Shown here piece by piece: positions 1-6,499 of a stretch of 7,054 nucleotides of DNA. Made by a program: the position numbers and the translations under genes. The notes beneath the pieces are model-generated. The model was not told the origin of the DNA. It saw only the letters and a list, made by a program, of their open reading frames with translations, and made no database searches. The stretch is from an uncultured Prevotellaceae bacterium (lineage in GTDB: Bacteria > Bacteroidota > Bacteroidia > Bacteroidales > Muribaculaceae). Location: NCBI GenBank assembly GCA_947254205.1, contig CAMYCE010000109.1:1-7054 (forward strand), given 5' to 3'. Position 1 is the stretch's first letter; each line of letters starts with the position of its first letter.

Positions 1-54
1 AGGAAAAGCCTAAGATATTTTCTTATTGCGACCTAATGACCGATTGGGGTTTAA
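1..54 (+). repeat. Right-end copy of a dispersed foldback element (partial, cut by window edge)
   Basis: Bases 1-51 match 1552-1602 at 50 of 51 positions; the only difference is base 17 (A here, C in the other copy). Bases 31-54 also match the reverse complement of 1415-1438 at 23 of 24 positions. In the complete copy (1415-1605) this stretch forms the outer right arm plus a bulge, so the remainder of a second element probably continues to the left of the window. It lies 16 bases past the porV stop codon. No separate terminator hairpin is visible there, so the element may also end porV transcription. The A/C change breaks the G-C pair that closes the small GAAAAG/CTTTTC hairpin present in the other copy. 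The repeat is seen directly; its identity as an element end is inferred. Confidence 0.8.
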
Positions 55-70
55 GCTTTCATTATTATTA

Positions 71-1246
71 TTATTTGCGACCAAACAGACCTTTCAATCC
101 GTCCATGTCAAACGACAAAGTGAAACGCAACGTTTGGTCGAGAGGGCTGTTTTGAGCTGTTGCAATCATGTAGCTGGCATCGATTTTCAACACATTGAGA
201 GCAAAACCGGCACCCATGCCAAAGTATTGGCGACCACCGGCAAACTTGGTTTCGTGATAGTAGCCGGCACGCAAAAAGAATTGCTGATTATAGGCATACT
301 CAGCACCAATCGAGGTGCTGATGCGCTTGGCCCAATCCTTGTCAAACGAGCTAAAAATACCCGAAATCGAAGACTTGTCTTTCCACTCCTGCAACTTGGT
401 TTCATATTTTTGCTGGTCGCCACCATAGTCGCTCAATCGAGGCTTGACAGGCACAAGCAACTTGTTGGCATCAACCGAAACTGTGAGGTTGTGATAGTCG
501 GCCAAGGGGAAGGTGAATGCCGTGCCCAGTCGCATGTTGGTGGGCAAGAAAGCCGGATTGTCGCCCTTGTCATAGCCCACCTTTGAACCAATGTTCGACA
601 AGTTCCAACCCAACGACCATTGACACTCATTGCGCCCCACAATAGGGAAAGTTGTGTAGTAGCCCGAAATATCGGCAGCAAAAGCCGATGCTCCCGTAGT
701 TCCCTCGGTTGAGGAATAGTTGGAGTAGCCCAAGTCGCTATAAATGTAGCGCAAAGCCACACCCATTGAGAATTTCTCGCTCAACTTGCGCGAATAGCCC
801 AAATCGACCGACATTTCAAAGGGGTTGACACTGGCTGCGCCACCACTGCCAGGGCTGGTTTGAATTTCACCCAGCGAGAAATAACGCAACGATCCACTCA
901 AGGCCTGATTGTCGCCACCGCCCAACTTATAGTAACCCGTGAGGTTGGCCAAAAAGATGTCGTTCACGATTTTGCGCAACCATGGCGTGTAGGACAACGC
1001 CACACCGCCATTGCTATAGGCAAAGGCATATTTTGAGGGGTTCCAGAATTGCGAATTCACATCGGGGTCGGTGGCAACACCCAAGTCGCCCATCGAGGCT
1101 CCACGAGCATCGGGGGTGATGCCCAGCGAGTTCACACCTGTGGTGATGGGGTTGAATTCGGTGTTTTTAATATCATCATCGGCCTGTGCCAGCATTGTGC
1201 CAGCAAGCGCAACCGATGCAACTATAAATGCTTTGAGAAATTTCAT
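71..1246 (-). CDS. porV: Type IX secretion system outer-membrane protein PorV (LptO)
   Basis: This is an outer-membrane beta-barrel of the FadL-like PorV/PorQ family. In the type IX system PorV binds cargo carrying the C-terminal signal at the translocon and passes it to the PorU attachment complex. The product is 391 residues, the usual PorV length. Residues 1-22 are a signal peptide: Lys-Phe-Leu-Lys, a hydrophobic core, then a probable cleavage after Ala-Gln-Ala. The mature start carries the family block with PDARGASMGDLGVA followed by NSQFWNPSKYAFA. The rest shows alternating strand-like segments, and the C-terminus has the typical SPLDQTLRFTLSFD. I chose the ATG at 1246 because it opens directly onto the signal peptide; the in-frame ATG 14 codons upstream would put unrelated residues in front of it. 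No porU is visible next to it, although the 3' side is off-window. PorQ or another paralogue is the alternative, but length and C-terminus favour PorV. Confidence 0.86.
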   Translation of the reverse strand: MKFLKAFIVASVALAGTMLAQADDDIKNTEFNPITTGVNSLGITPDARGASMGDLGVATDPDVNSQFWNPSKYAFAYSNGGVALSYTPWLRKIVNDIFLANLTGYYKLGGGDNQALSGSLRYFSLGEIQTSPGSGGAASVNPFEMSVDLGYSRKLSEKFSMGVALRYIYSDLGYSNYSSTEGTTGASAFAADISGYYTTFPIVGRNECQWSLGWNLSNIGSKVGYDKGDNPAFLPTNMRLGTAFTFPLADYHNLTVSVDANKLLVPVKPRLSDYGGDQQKYETKLQEWKDKSSISGIFSSFDKDWAKRISTSIGAEYAYNQQFFLRAGYYHETKFAGGRQYFGMGAGFALNVLKIDASYMIATAQNSPLDQTLRFTLSFDMDGLKGLFGRK

Positions 1247-1342
1247 CGTCGATAAACTGATAATAATACTATACCTATTTAAACTCAATTATCGCCCTTT
1301 TATTGTATTACCCCCTTTTAAAAGAAACCACAGCCATTTTTT

Positions 1343-1384
1343 CACCGCAAAAACACCGATCGAAACACCACAAAAACCCCGATC
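1343..1384 (-). repeat. Two tandem 19-base direct repeats upstream of porV
   Basis: Bases 1343-1361 and 1366-1384 agree at 17 of 19 positions, with 4 bases between them (period 23). On the minus strand each unit reads GATCGGkGTTTTTGyGGTG. They lie about 97-138 bases upstream of the porV start codon. A 23-base period is close to two helical turns, which would suit side-by-side binding of a regulator. That role is inference; the repeat itself is seen directly. Confidence 0.6.
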
Positions 1385-1414
1385 ATTCATCACACAAACA
1401 AGAATAACTAACTA

Positions 1415-1605
1415 TTAAACCCAAATCGGTCATTAGGTTTCTTTGTTTTTGTCAAATTATTTTGAGTAATTTTTGATTGATTTTGAGGGCGTTTAGCGGG
1501 CTAAACAACCGAAAAAGCAGTCAAAAAGAACCAAAATAAATGACAAAGGCAAGGAAAAGCCTAAGATCTTTTCTTATTGCGACCTAATGACCGATTGGGG
1601 TTAAA
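1415..1605. repeat. 191-base foldback (long imperfect palindrome), MITE-like or structured element
   Basis: The left arm (1415-1497) and right arm (1500-1605) are inverted copies of each other. The outer 24 bases (1415-1438 against 1582-1605) pair at 22 of 24 positions. The inner part (1439-1497 against 1500-1556) pairs at 45 of 59 alignment columns with two single-base gaps. The apex is a perfect GTTTAGC-GG-GCTAAAC at 1491-1506. The right arm has 25 additional bases (1557-1581), overlapping a small hairpin with a GAAAAG/CTTTTC stem (1554-1559 with 1568-1573). Four of the arm mismatches become U-G pairs in a plus-strand transcript, whereas only one would in a minus-strand transcript. The outer ends contain TTAA. 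It begins 6 bases past the terminator of the BI-1 family gene. No open reading frame of note lies inside, so it would be non-autonomous if mobile. A non-coding RNA or an extragenic palindrome of REP type are alternatives. Confidence 0.75.
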
Positions 1606-1611
1606 CCCCAC

Positions 1612-1658
1612 TTTCAAAAAAGAAAGCGTCGCTCACTGTTTTGAGGGGTGAGCGACGC
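1612..1658 (-). terminator. Intrinsic terminator after the BI-1 family gene
   Basis: Bases 1626-1636 and 1648-1658 form a perfect 11-base-pair GC-rich stem (GCGTCGCTCAC with GTGAGCGACGC) with an 11-base loop. Read on the minus strand it is followed at once by TTTCTTTTTT. The stem starts 28 bases past the BI-1 family stop codon. The opposite strand has no T-run after the stem, so it should act in the minus direction only and separates this gene from porV. Confidence 0.9.
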
Positions 1659-1686
1659 CTGATATTGTGGTTTATTGGCAACAAGA

Positions 1687-2433
1687 TTAGTTGCGCTTGC
1701 CAAAGATGCGGAGCAGATAGATGAAGAGGTTCACAAAGTCGAGATAAAGCTCAAGCGCGCCAATCGTGGCCACTTTGCTCACATTTTCTTCACCAACGGT
1801 TTCCTCGGCCATGCGTTTGATTTTTTGAGTGTCCCAAGCGGTGAGTCCCACAAAGATGAGCACACCACCCACACTGATAGCCCAAGCCACCATGCTACTG
1901 TGCAAGAAGATGTTGACAATCGAAGCAATGATCAAGCCAATGAGTGCCATGAAGAGAATCGATCCAATCTTCGAGAGGTCGCTCCTTGTGATATAGCCAT
2001 AGGCTGCCATTGCACCAAAGGTGCCGGCAGTGATAAAGAAAGTAGTGGCAATCGACTCGGAAGTGTAGACCATGAACAGAGGAGTCAACGTGACACCATT
2101 AATGGCTGCATAGAGATAGAAAAGCAGGCTTGCTGTGCCCGCGCTCAACTTGTTGATGCGTGCCGAGAGAAACACAACGAGGCCAAACTCGGCGATGATG
2201 AGCCCCCAAAACAACCAAGGAGTCGAAAAAAAGATGTTCAACAACGAGTCGTTGGAAGCAATGAACATCGAAATAAAGGCGGTGGCTAAAATACCCATCG
2301 ACATTTTGCCAAACACGCGACGCATCACCTTGGCTACATAGGTCTTCATTGTCAACTCATTCTCAACCATCGAGGCCGAAGAATAGTGATAATGAGAAGA
2401 ACCTTGCGAGAAATTGTTTCCGAAATTTTCCAT
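1687..2433 (-). CDS. Bax inhibitor-1 / YccA family integral membrane protein
   Basis: This is a 248-residue membrane protein of the BI-1 (TMBIM) family. Bacterial members such as Bacillus YetJ are pH-sensitive calcium leak channels, and E. coli YccA modulates the FtsH protease; which role applies here cannot be read from sequence. After a polar, Ser/His-rich N-terminus of about 40 residues come seven hydrophobic segments near residues 44-61, 72-91, 99-120, 128-147, 155-176, 181-199 and 222-244. The family signatures TAWDTQKIKRM (Asp201) and LYLDFVNLFIYLLRIFG (Asp232) are both present. These aspartates correspond to the YetJ di-aspartyl pH sensor, but the loop between them is several residues longer here. 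The ATG at 2433 is preceded by an AT-rich leader with no Shine-Dalgarno box. It follows argS by 77 bases with no clear promoter between, so co-transcription is possible. It ends at a strong terminator. Confidence 0.9.
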   Translation of the reverse strand: MENFGNNFSQGSSHYHYSSASMVENELTMKTYVAKVMRRVFGKMSMGILATAFISMFIASNDSLLNIFFSTPWLFWGLIIAEFGLVVFLSARINKLSAGTASLLFYLYAAINGVTLTPLFMVYTSESIATTFFITAGTFGAMAAYGYITRSDLSKIGSILFMALIGLIIASIVNIFLHSSMVAWAISVGGVLIFVGLTAWDTQKIKRMAEETVGEENVSKVATIGALELYLDFVNLFIYLLRIFGKRN

Positions 2434-2483
2434 AATTTATAGTTTTATATTTTTAGTTTCAATGCAAGTAAACATTGCAATAA

Positions 2484-2505
2484 TTGTGCCAATGTGCAAG
2501 CACAA
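2484..2505 (-). other. Small hairpin between argS and the BI-1 family gene
   Basis: TTGTGC (2484-2489) pairs with GCACAA (2500-2505) across a 10-base loop. An alternative fold, TGTGC-AA-GCACA, lies at 2493-2504. A separate TGCAA/TTGCA pair with a 7-base loop sits at 2464-2480. On the minus strand no T-run follows any of them, so a complete terminator is unlikely. A weak attenuator or RNA processing site would fit but is not supported further. The 77-base gap holds nothing else I recognise. Confidence 0.3.
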
Positions 2506-2510
2506 CTTGA

Positions 2511-4295
2511 TTACATGCGCTCGGGCACCTCAATGCCCAGCAAGCTAAAGCCACGAGCCACCATGCGAGCCACCGTGCGCGAGAGCGACAGGCGGAAGGC
2601 ACGCACCACGGCATCTTCTTCTTTGAGAATGCTATAGTCGTGATAGAACTGGTTGTAGGATTTCGACAACTCAAACACATAGTTGGCCACCAAAGCAGGG
2701 CTATAGGTGCGACCTGCCTCGGTCACGACGGTAGCAAAGTCGGTGAGACGCTGAATGAGTTCTATTTCCTTTTCATTGGGCTCATAGGCTGTGAAATCTA
2801 CCCTTGCATCGCCCTGCTCGCTCTTGCGAAGCAACGACTGAATGCGGGCATAGGTGTATTGCACAAAGGGGCCCGTGTTGCCATTGAAGTCGATCGACTC
2901 CTGTGGATTGAAAAGCATGTTTTTGCGTGGGTCAACTTTCAAGATAAAATACTTGAGAGCACCCAAACCAATGATGCGGAACACATTTTCGCGCTCCTCA
3001 TCGGTCATTTCGGTCATGGTGTTGCGCTCTTTGCTCATCTCGCGAGCCCCATCAATCATTTCGTCCATGAGTTCATCGGCATCAACCACCGTGCCCTCGC
3101 GCGATTTCATTTTACCATTGGGCAACTCCACCATGCCATAGGAGAAGTGAATGAGGTCTTTGCCCCACTTGAAGCCCACCTTGTCGAGCAACAAGGCCAG
3201 CACTTGAAAGTGATAATTTTGCTCATTGCCCACCACATATATCATTTGGTCGATGGGATAGTCTTGGAAACGCAACTTGGCGGTGCCAATGTCTTGGGTC
3301 ATGTAGACCGAAGTGCCATCGCTGCGCAACAAGAGCTTTTGGTCAAGCCCGTCGGCAGTGAGGTCGGCCCACACCGAGCCATCTTCTTTGCGATAGAAAA
3401 GTCCCTTTTCAAGTCCTTCAAGCACTTTTTCCTTGCCTTCGAGATAGGTGTTGCTCTCATAGTAGATTTTATCGAAGCCCACCCCCATGCGGCGATAGGT
3501 TTCGTCGAAGCCGGCATACACCCAGTCGTTCATCATCTTCCACAATGAGCGCACCTCGCTGTCGCCATCTTCCCATTTCTTGAGCATGGCACGGGCCTCG
3601 CCCATGAGCGGCGACTCGCGCTCGGCCTCTTCTTGGGTTTTGCCTTGCTCCATGAGCTGTTTCACCTCGGCCTTGTAGTGCTTGTCAAACTCCACATAAA
3701 AGTCGCCAATCAGGTGGTCGCCCTTCTTGCCGGCCTTTTCGGGAGTGATGCCTTCGCCCCACTTGAGCCAAGCCAGCATCGACTTGCAAATGTGAATGCC
3801 ACGGTCGTTCACAATGTTGGTTTTCACCACTTTGTTGCCATTGGCTTCCATGATCTTGGCAAGACTATAGCCCAGCAAGTTGTTGCGCACATGCCCAAGA
3901 TGCAGGGGCTTGTTGGTGTTGGGCGACGAGTATTCAATCATCACCAACTTGCTGTTGGCTGTCACGGGTTTAAATCCAAAATTATCGTCGGCGGCAACTC
4001 CTTGCAACACGCCTGTCCAAAACGAGGGCTTAATCACGATGTTCAAGAAACCCTTAATCACGTTGAACTTCTCCACAGCCTCGCAATGAGCCACCAAGTA
4101 GTCGCCAAGCTCCTGTGCCGTGTCTTCGGGACGCTTGCGCGAAGCCTTCACAAAGGGGAAAACAACAATGGTGAGGTTGCCCTCAAACTCCTTTTTGGTT
4201 GTAGTGGGCACAATTTTCTCGGCAGGAAAGTCCAAGTCATATAAGGCCTTAACCGCTTGGGCTGTAGCTTGAGCTAAAATATTATCAATCGACAT
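2511..4295 (-). CDS. argS: Arginyl-tRNA synthetase (EC 6.1.1.19)
   Basis: This cytoplasmic class I aminoacyl-tRNA synthetase charges tRNA-Arg with arginine using ATP. Its 594 residues are a full-length bacterial ArgRS. The N-terminal tRNA-binding (Add1-type) domain covers about residues 1-90. The Rossmann catalytic core follows, with SSPNTNKPLHLGHVRNN carrying the HIGH motif as HLGH at 132-135. The core also has a VGNEQNYHFQ block near 355-364 and the KMSKS loop as KMKSREGT at 395-402. The C-terminal DALR anticodon-binding domain begins around GNTGPFVQYTYARIQSLL (472-489) and runs to the end. The first ATG, at 4295, gives the expected N-terminus. This essential, vertically inherited gene lies downstream of the restriction-modification unit in the same direction, 131 bases away. 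Its base composition is clearly higher in G+C than that unit (31 of 60 in the line at 3001, against 20 of 60 in the line at 5101). Confidence 0.98.
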   Translation of the reverse strand: MSIDNILAQATAQAVKALYDLDFPAEKIVPTTTKKEFEGNLTIVVFPFVKASRKRPEDTAQELGDYLVAHCEAVEKFNVIKGFLNIVIKPSFWTGVLQGVAADDNFGFKPVTANSKLVMIEYSSPNTNKPLHLGHVRNNLLGYSLAKIMEANGNKVVKTNIVNDRGIHICKSMLAWLKWGEGITPEKAGKKGDHLIGDFYVEFDKHYKAEVKQLMEQGKTQEEAERESPLMGEARAMLKKWEDGDSEVRSLWKMMNDWVYAGFDETYRRMGVGFDKIYYESNTYLEGKEKVLEGLEKGLFYRKEDGSVWADLTADGLDQKLLLRSDGTSVYMTQDIGTAKLRFQDYPIDQMIYVVGNEQNYHFQVLALLLDKVGFKWGKDLIHFSYGMVELPNGKMKSREGTVVDADELMDEMIDGAREMSKERNTMTEMTDEERENVFRIIGLGALKYFILKVDPRKNMLFNPQESIDFNGNTGPFVQYTYARIQSLLRKSEQGDARVDFTAYEPNEKEIELIQRLTDFATVVTEAGRTYSPALVANYVFELSKSYNQFYHDYSILKEEDAVVRAFRLSLSRTVARMVARGFSLLGIEVPERM

Positions 4296-4300
4296 TTTTC

Positions 4301-4355
4301 CAAATCTATTTAATTAAGTTACAAATTTACTAAAAAGATTGCACTTAGTGCCCAA
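4301..4355 (-). promoter_or_regulatory. Candidate argS promoter, Bacteroidales type
   Basis: On the minus strand, bases 4322-4329 read TAAATTTG, an exact match to the Bacteroidota -7 box TAnnTTTG, 26 bases before the argS start. A TTG at 4353-4355 could serve as the -33 element, but the 23-base spacer is longer than the usual 19-21. A second exact box, TAGATTTG, sits at 4301-4308, only 5 bases from the start codon, and would give an almost leaderless message; no well-spaced -33 element is seen for it. An 11-base palindrome, GCACT-T-AGTGC at 4341-4351, lies between the first box and its TTG, where a repressor could act. Function is inferred from motif match only. Confidence 0.4.
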
Positions 4356-4411
4356 GTCACTGCCAATTTTAGCATTTTTTCAACACGGCTCTTTCATAGA
4401 TTAATCACACC

Positions 4412-4422
4412 GCAAATTTTGC
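4412..4422. repeat. Short palindrome just past the endonuclease stop codon
   Basis: Bases 4412-4422 form GCAAA-T-TTTGC, 5 bases from the stop codon of the restriction gene. An overlapping CACTT/AAGTG pair at 4422-4433 spans the stop codon. Neither is followed by a T-run on the minus strand, so no proper terminator for the restriction-modification unit is visible in the 131-base gap. Read-through into argS is possible. Confidence 0.3.
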
Positions 4423-4426
4423 ACTT

Positions 4427-6487
4427 CTAAGTGGAATTGGCGTTATAATATAAGTTAGAATTCTCAATGGAAACAAATTCATCATACCAATTTTGAGGAT
4501 GCATTTCTTGTGAGTCATAAGCTTCACAGAAATGTTTGTACAACTTTGCATATGGAATTTGATGCTCAATTATGCATCTCAAATCTTTGGTGCAAAGAGG
4601 CATAATTTTCATTCCCTCAATGTACTTGTTTGAATCTTGAGGGTCACAATACATGACCATTTTTCTCATTCTGAAATCACCTATAACATTGATATGAAGA
4701 AAACTTGTTGCAAAAACACAATAACTGTTTTTATTTCCTGTCCGTAGAAGATGATTACCGAGATGTCTTGATACTGGTTCCATCTCCATTCTTCTTTGGT
4801 TTGTGCGATCTGCAAGAGTTGCTTCCAAAAGCAGATTGTGTTCAGGATAGTCTAATGTTTTACCATATTCATACACTATATCAGCTTCACCACCTGCGGC
4901 ATGGGTAATAGGAAGAAGGCTTGAATCAAGTGATAGTTTCAAATAATCAAGTACCTTTCCCCTACGACCACTTGCTTTATACCATATAATTCCAAGAACA
5001 TACTCAAATATAGTTGGTACATCAGCGTTGTCTGTTACCATTTGACTTATTTCCCCATCTTTTCTGTTGTCAAAGTTATCAAGCAATTGTAACAACTTGT
5101 CATCAGTAAATTTGTCATCGACAAGTTTGTTGAATCGATCATATCTAACTTTGTCAACCTCATCATATGCATTATCAATACTATCTATATGAGTACCAAG
5201 CTCTTTATTGATACCTTCTATAATTTTTGTTTCATTAAAAGTAAGTGCAGGACATATGCTATCCATAGTACAACTTTCAAATAGCAAATCACACTCCTCG
5301 TATGCTTGCTGATACAATTCTTCAATTGCAGCATTGAAAAATTGTTTTGGCACTATATCAAGTTTCACCTGTTCATCATCAAAAATGAAACAATTGGTCA
5401 GCCCTAAATAGCGCCTGTTTAAGTCAAGGTAATCTTCCAGCATTGATTTTGCTTTATTTAAATGCATAGTCAAGTAGAAAAAACGCTTGAAAGCAGTCTC
5501 CGATTGGATGGCTTCTTCTGGTAAAGGCAAAAGGCTCCCTTCAGGGTCTTTTTTGACAGCAGATGTAAGGCTTGTGTTAAACATCATTATCTTCCACTTA
5601 ATTGATGTGGTAAGTTTGCTCACAGCCAAAAATAAAGGATAAATTCTCGAAAGGTCATGCTGTATGTAAACAGCGTACATTTCAAGATAAACAGGGATGT
5701 ACGCCTTATCATATTCAGCACTCTTTCGATTCATACCAACAGACAGAAGGAGGTCTCTAGAGAAAGGATGAGTGACAAAGCGGTTCAGACCTTCTTGATA
5801 ATTACTCTTGTTCAAAAGGAATTCTTTTATAATTTCATCAATACTCCCCCCATTTTGGCGATATTCTTTTATGCTATCCAAAATGTATTCTGTATTGAAT
5901 TGGGAAGTACATAGTGGCATAAGATACCTAAACTCATCATAGGTTAAATAATCAAGTTCTGACAATAAGAAAAGCACTACGATGAATGGTCGTACTGTAT
6001 TTCCTGCGTCATCAGCACTTAGCTTAAGTAGCTGTTCAAGATAAACTTGTGAGTCCTTAGATATGTTTAACTGATTTTTCTGAAGGAATGCATTTTCATT
6101 TTTTGAGAGTTCAAGAAGATCGCGACCAACATCAGTCAGTCTATGGTTCTCATCAATAAGCCCCATATCATATAGACCACTGGTCTTTTCTCTGGCAGCT
6201 TTATATTTCACCTTGTCATCTCCTTTTGTGAAACCATTCTCTACGAGCCAGTCGTAATATCTATTTTTAATTTCATAGATATCCTTTTGCCAAGGAGCCA
6301 TGTATTTCTTTTCCCAACCTTGATTCTTATTTTCTGGTTTCTTCCAAAAGTCATCTAACAATTGAAGCTGCCATTCGGTCATCCTATTAAATTCTCTTGT
6401 CCTAAAGGATGTTGTTCCGAATTTCCACACAAATGAATTGTATGGTATTCGTTCGTAATTTCCTATAAATCTATTATATCCTGCCAT
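4427..6487 (-). CDS. Type II restriction endonuclease, AlwI / N.BstNBI-like family
   Basis: This is probably a type IIS-like endonuclease that cuts foreign DNA lacking the methylation set by its partner. The product is 686 residues, somewhat longer than N.BstNBI (604). The conserved N-terminal block near residues 15-50 contains FVWKFGTTSFRT and LQLLDDFW. A middle helical region follows. The nuclease core lies at about 490-580, with FEYVLGIIWYKASG (Glu495), THAAGGEADI (Asp536), LLLEATL (Glu555) and EMEPVSRHLG (Glu568). These match the acidic set reported for N.BstNBI (Glu418, Asp456, Glu469, Glu482), including the 13-residue step between the last two glutamates; the Asp-Glu step is longer (19 against 13). 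The ATG at 6487 is preferred over a TTG two codons upstream. It starts 12 bases after the methyltransferase stop, so the two form one operon. The gene is AT-rich compared with argS, suggesting transfer. The recognition site, and whether it nicks or cuts both strands, cannot be told from sequence. Confidence 0.75.
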   Translation of the reverse strand: MAGYNRFIGNYERIPYNSFVWKFGTTSFRTREFNRMTEWQLQLLDDFWKKPENKNQGWEKKYMAPWQKDIYEIKNRYYDWLVENGFTKGDDKVKYKAAREKTSGLYDMGLIDENHRLTDVGRDLLELSKNENAFLQKNQLNISKDSQVYLEQLLKLSADDAGNTVRPFIVVLFLLSELDYLTYDEFRYLMPLCTSQFNTEYILDSIKEYRQNGGSIDEIIKEFLLNKSNYQEGLNRFVTHPFSRDLLLSVGMNRKSAEYDKAYIPVYLEMYAVYIQHDLSRIYPLFLAVSKLTTSIKWKIMMFNTSLTSAVKKDPEGSLLPLPEEAIQSETAFKRFFYLTMHLNKAKSMLEDYLDLNRRYLGLTNCFIFDDEQVKLDIVPKQFFNAAIEELYQQAYEECDLLFESCTMDSICPALTFNETKIIEGINKELGTHIDSIDNAYDEVDKVRYDRFNKLVDDKFTDDKLLQLLDNFDNRKDGEISQMVTDNADVPTIFEYVLGIIWYKASGRRGKVLDYLKLSLDSSLLPITHAAGGEADIVYEYGKTLDYPEHNLLLEATLADRTNQRRMEMEPVSRHLGNHLLRTGNKNSYCVFATSFLHINVIGDFRMRKMVMYCDPQDSNKYIEGMKIMPLCTKDLRCIIEHQIPYAKLYKHFCEAYDSQEMHPQNWYDEFVSIENSNLYYNANST

Positions 6488-6499
6488 AGTCAAAATATT

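Larger units (their letters stand above)
1247..1686. other. 440-base intergenic region between porV and the BI-1 family gene
   Basis: No coding sequence is supported here. From right to left along the direction of transcription it holds the terminator of the upstream gene (1612-1658), a foldback element (1415-1605), a plain AT-rich stretch (1385-1414), two tandem 19-base repeats (1343-1384) and an AT-rich porV leader (1247-1342). I looked for the Bacteroidales TAnnTTTG box on the minus strand and found no exact match within 200 bases of the porV start, so the porV promoter is not located. Confidence 0.7.

Noticed and set aside
61..75. Run of five ATT triplets at the porV stop codon considered as a phase-variable repeat
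   Set aside because: It is short, overlaps only the stop codon and a few bases beyond, and length changes would not alter the protein frame or a visible promoter.
26..586. 186-codon plus-strand open frame over porV
   Set aside because: It is antisense to a gene with a clear family match, and its translation shows no recognisable domain.
1071..1418. 115-codon plus-strand open frame spanning the porV start and its upstream region
   Set aside because: Half is antisense to porV and half is low-complexity non-coding sequence; there is no domain or leader to support it.
1..1605. Repeated 51-base block considered as a CRISPR repeat or array
   Set aside because: Only two same-orientation copies about 1.5 kb apart with a whole gene between them; there is no regular spacing and no cas gene.
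1415..1605. Foldback element considered as an integron attC site
   Set aside because: One end contains GTTAAAC, which fits GTTRRRY, but the opposite end lacks a proper RYYYAAC core. The element is longer than usual attC sites, the neighbours are housekeeping genes in one orientation, and no integrase is seen.
2640..3548. 302-codon plus-strand open frame opposite argS
   Set aside because: It lies wholly antisense to the conserved argS catalytic core, and its His/Ala-rich composition is that expected from the reverse of a coding strand.
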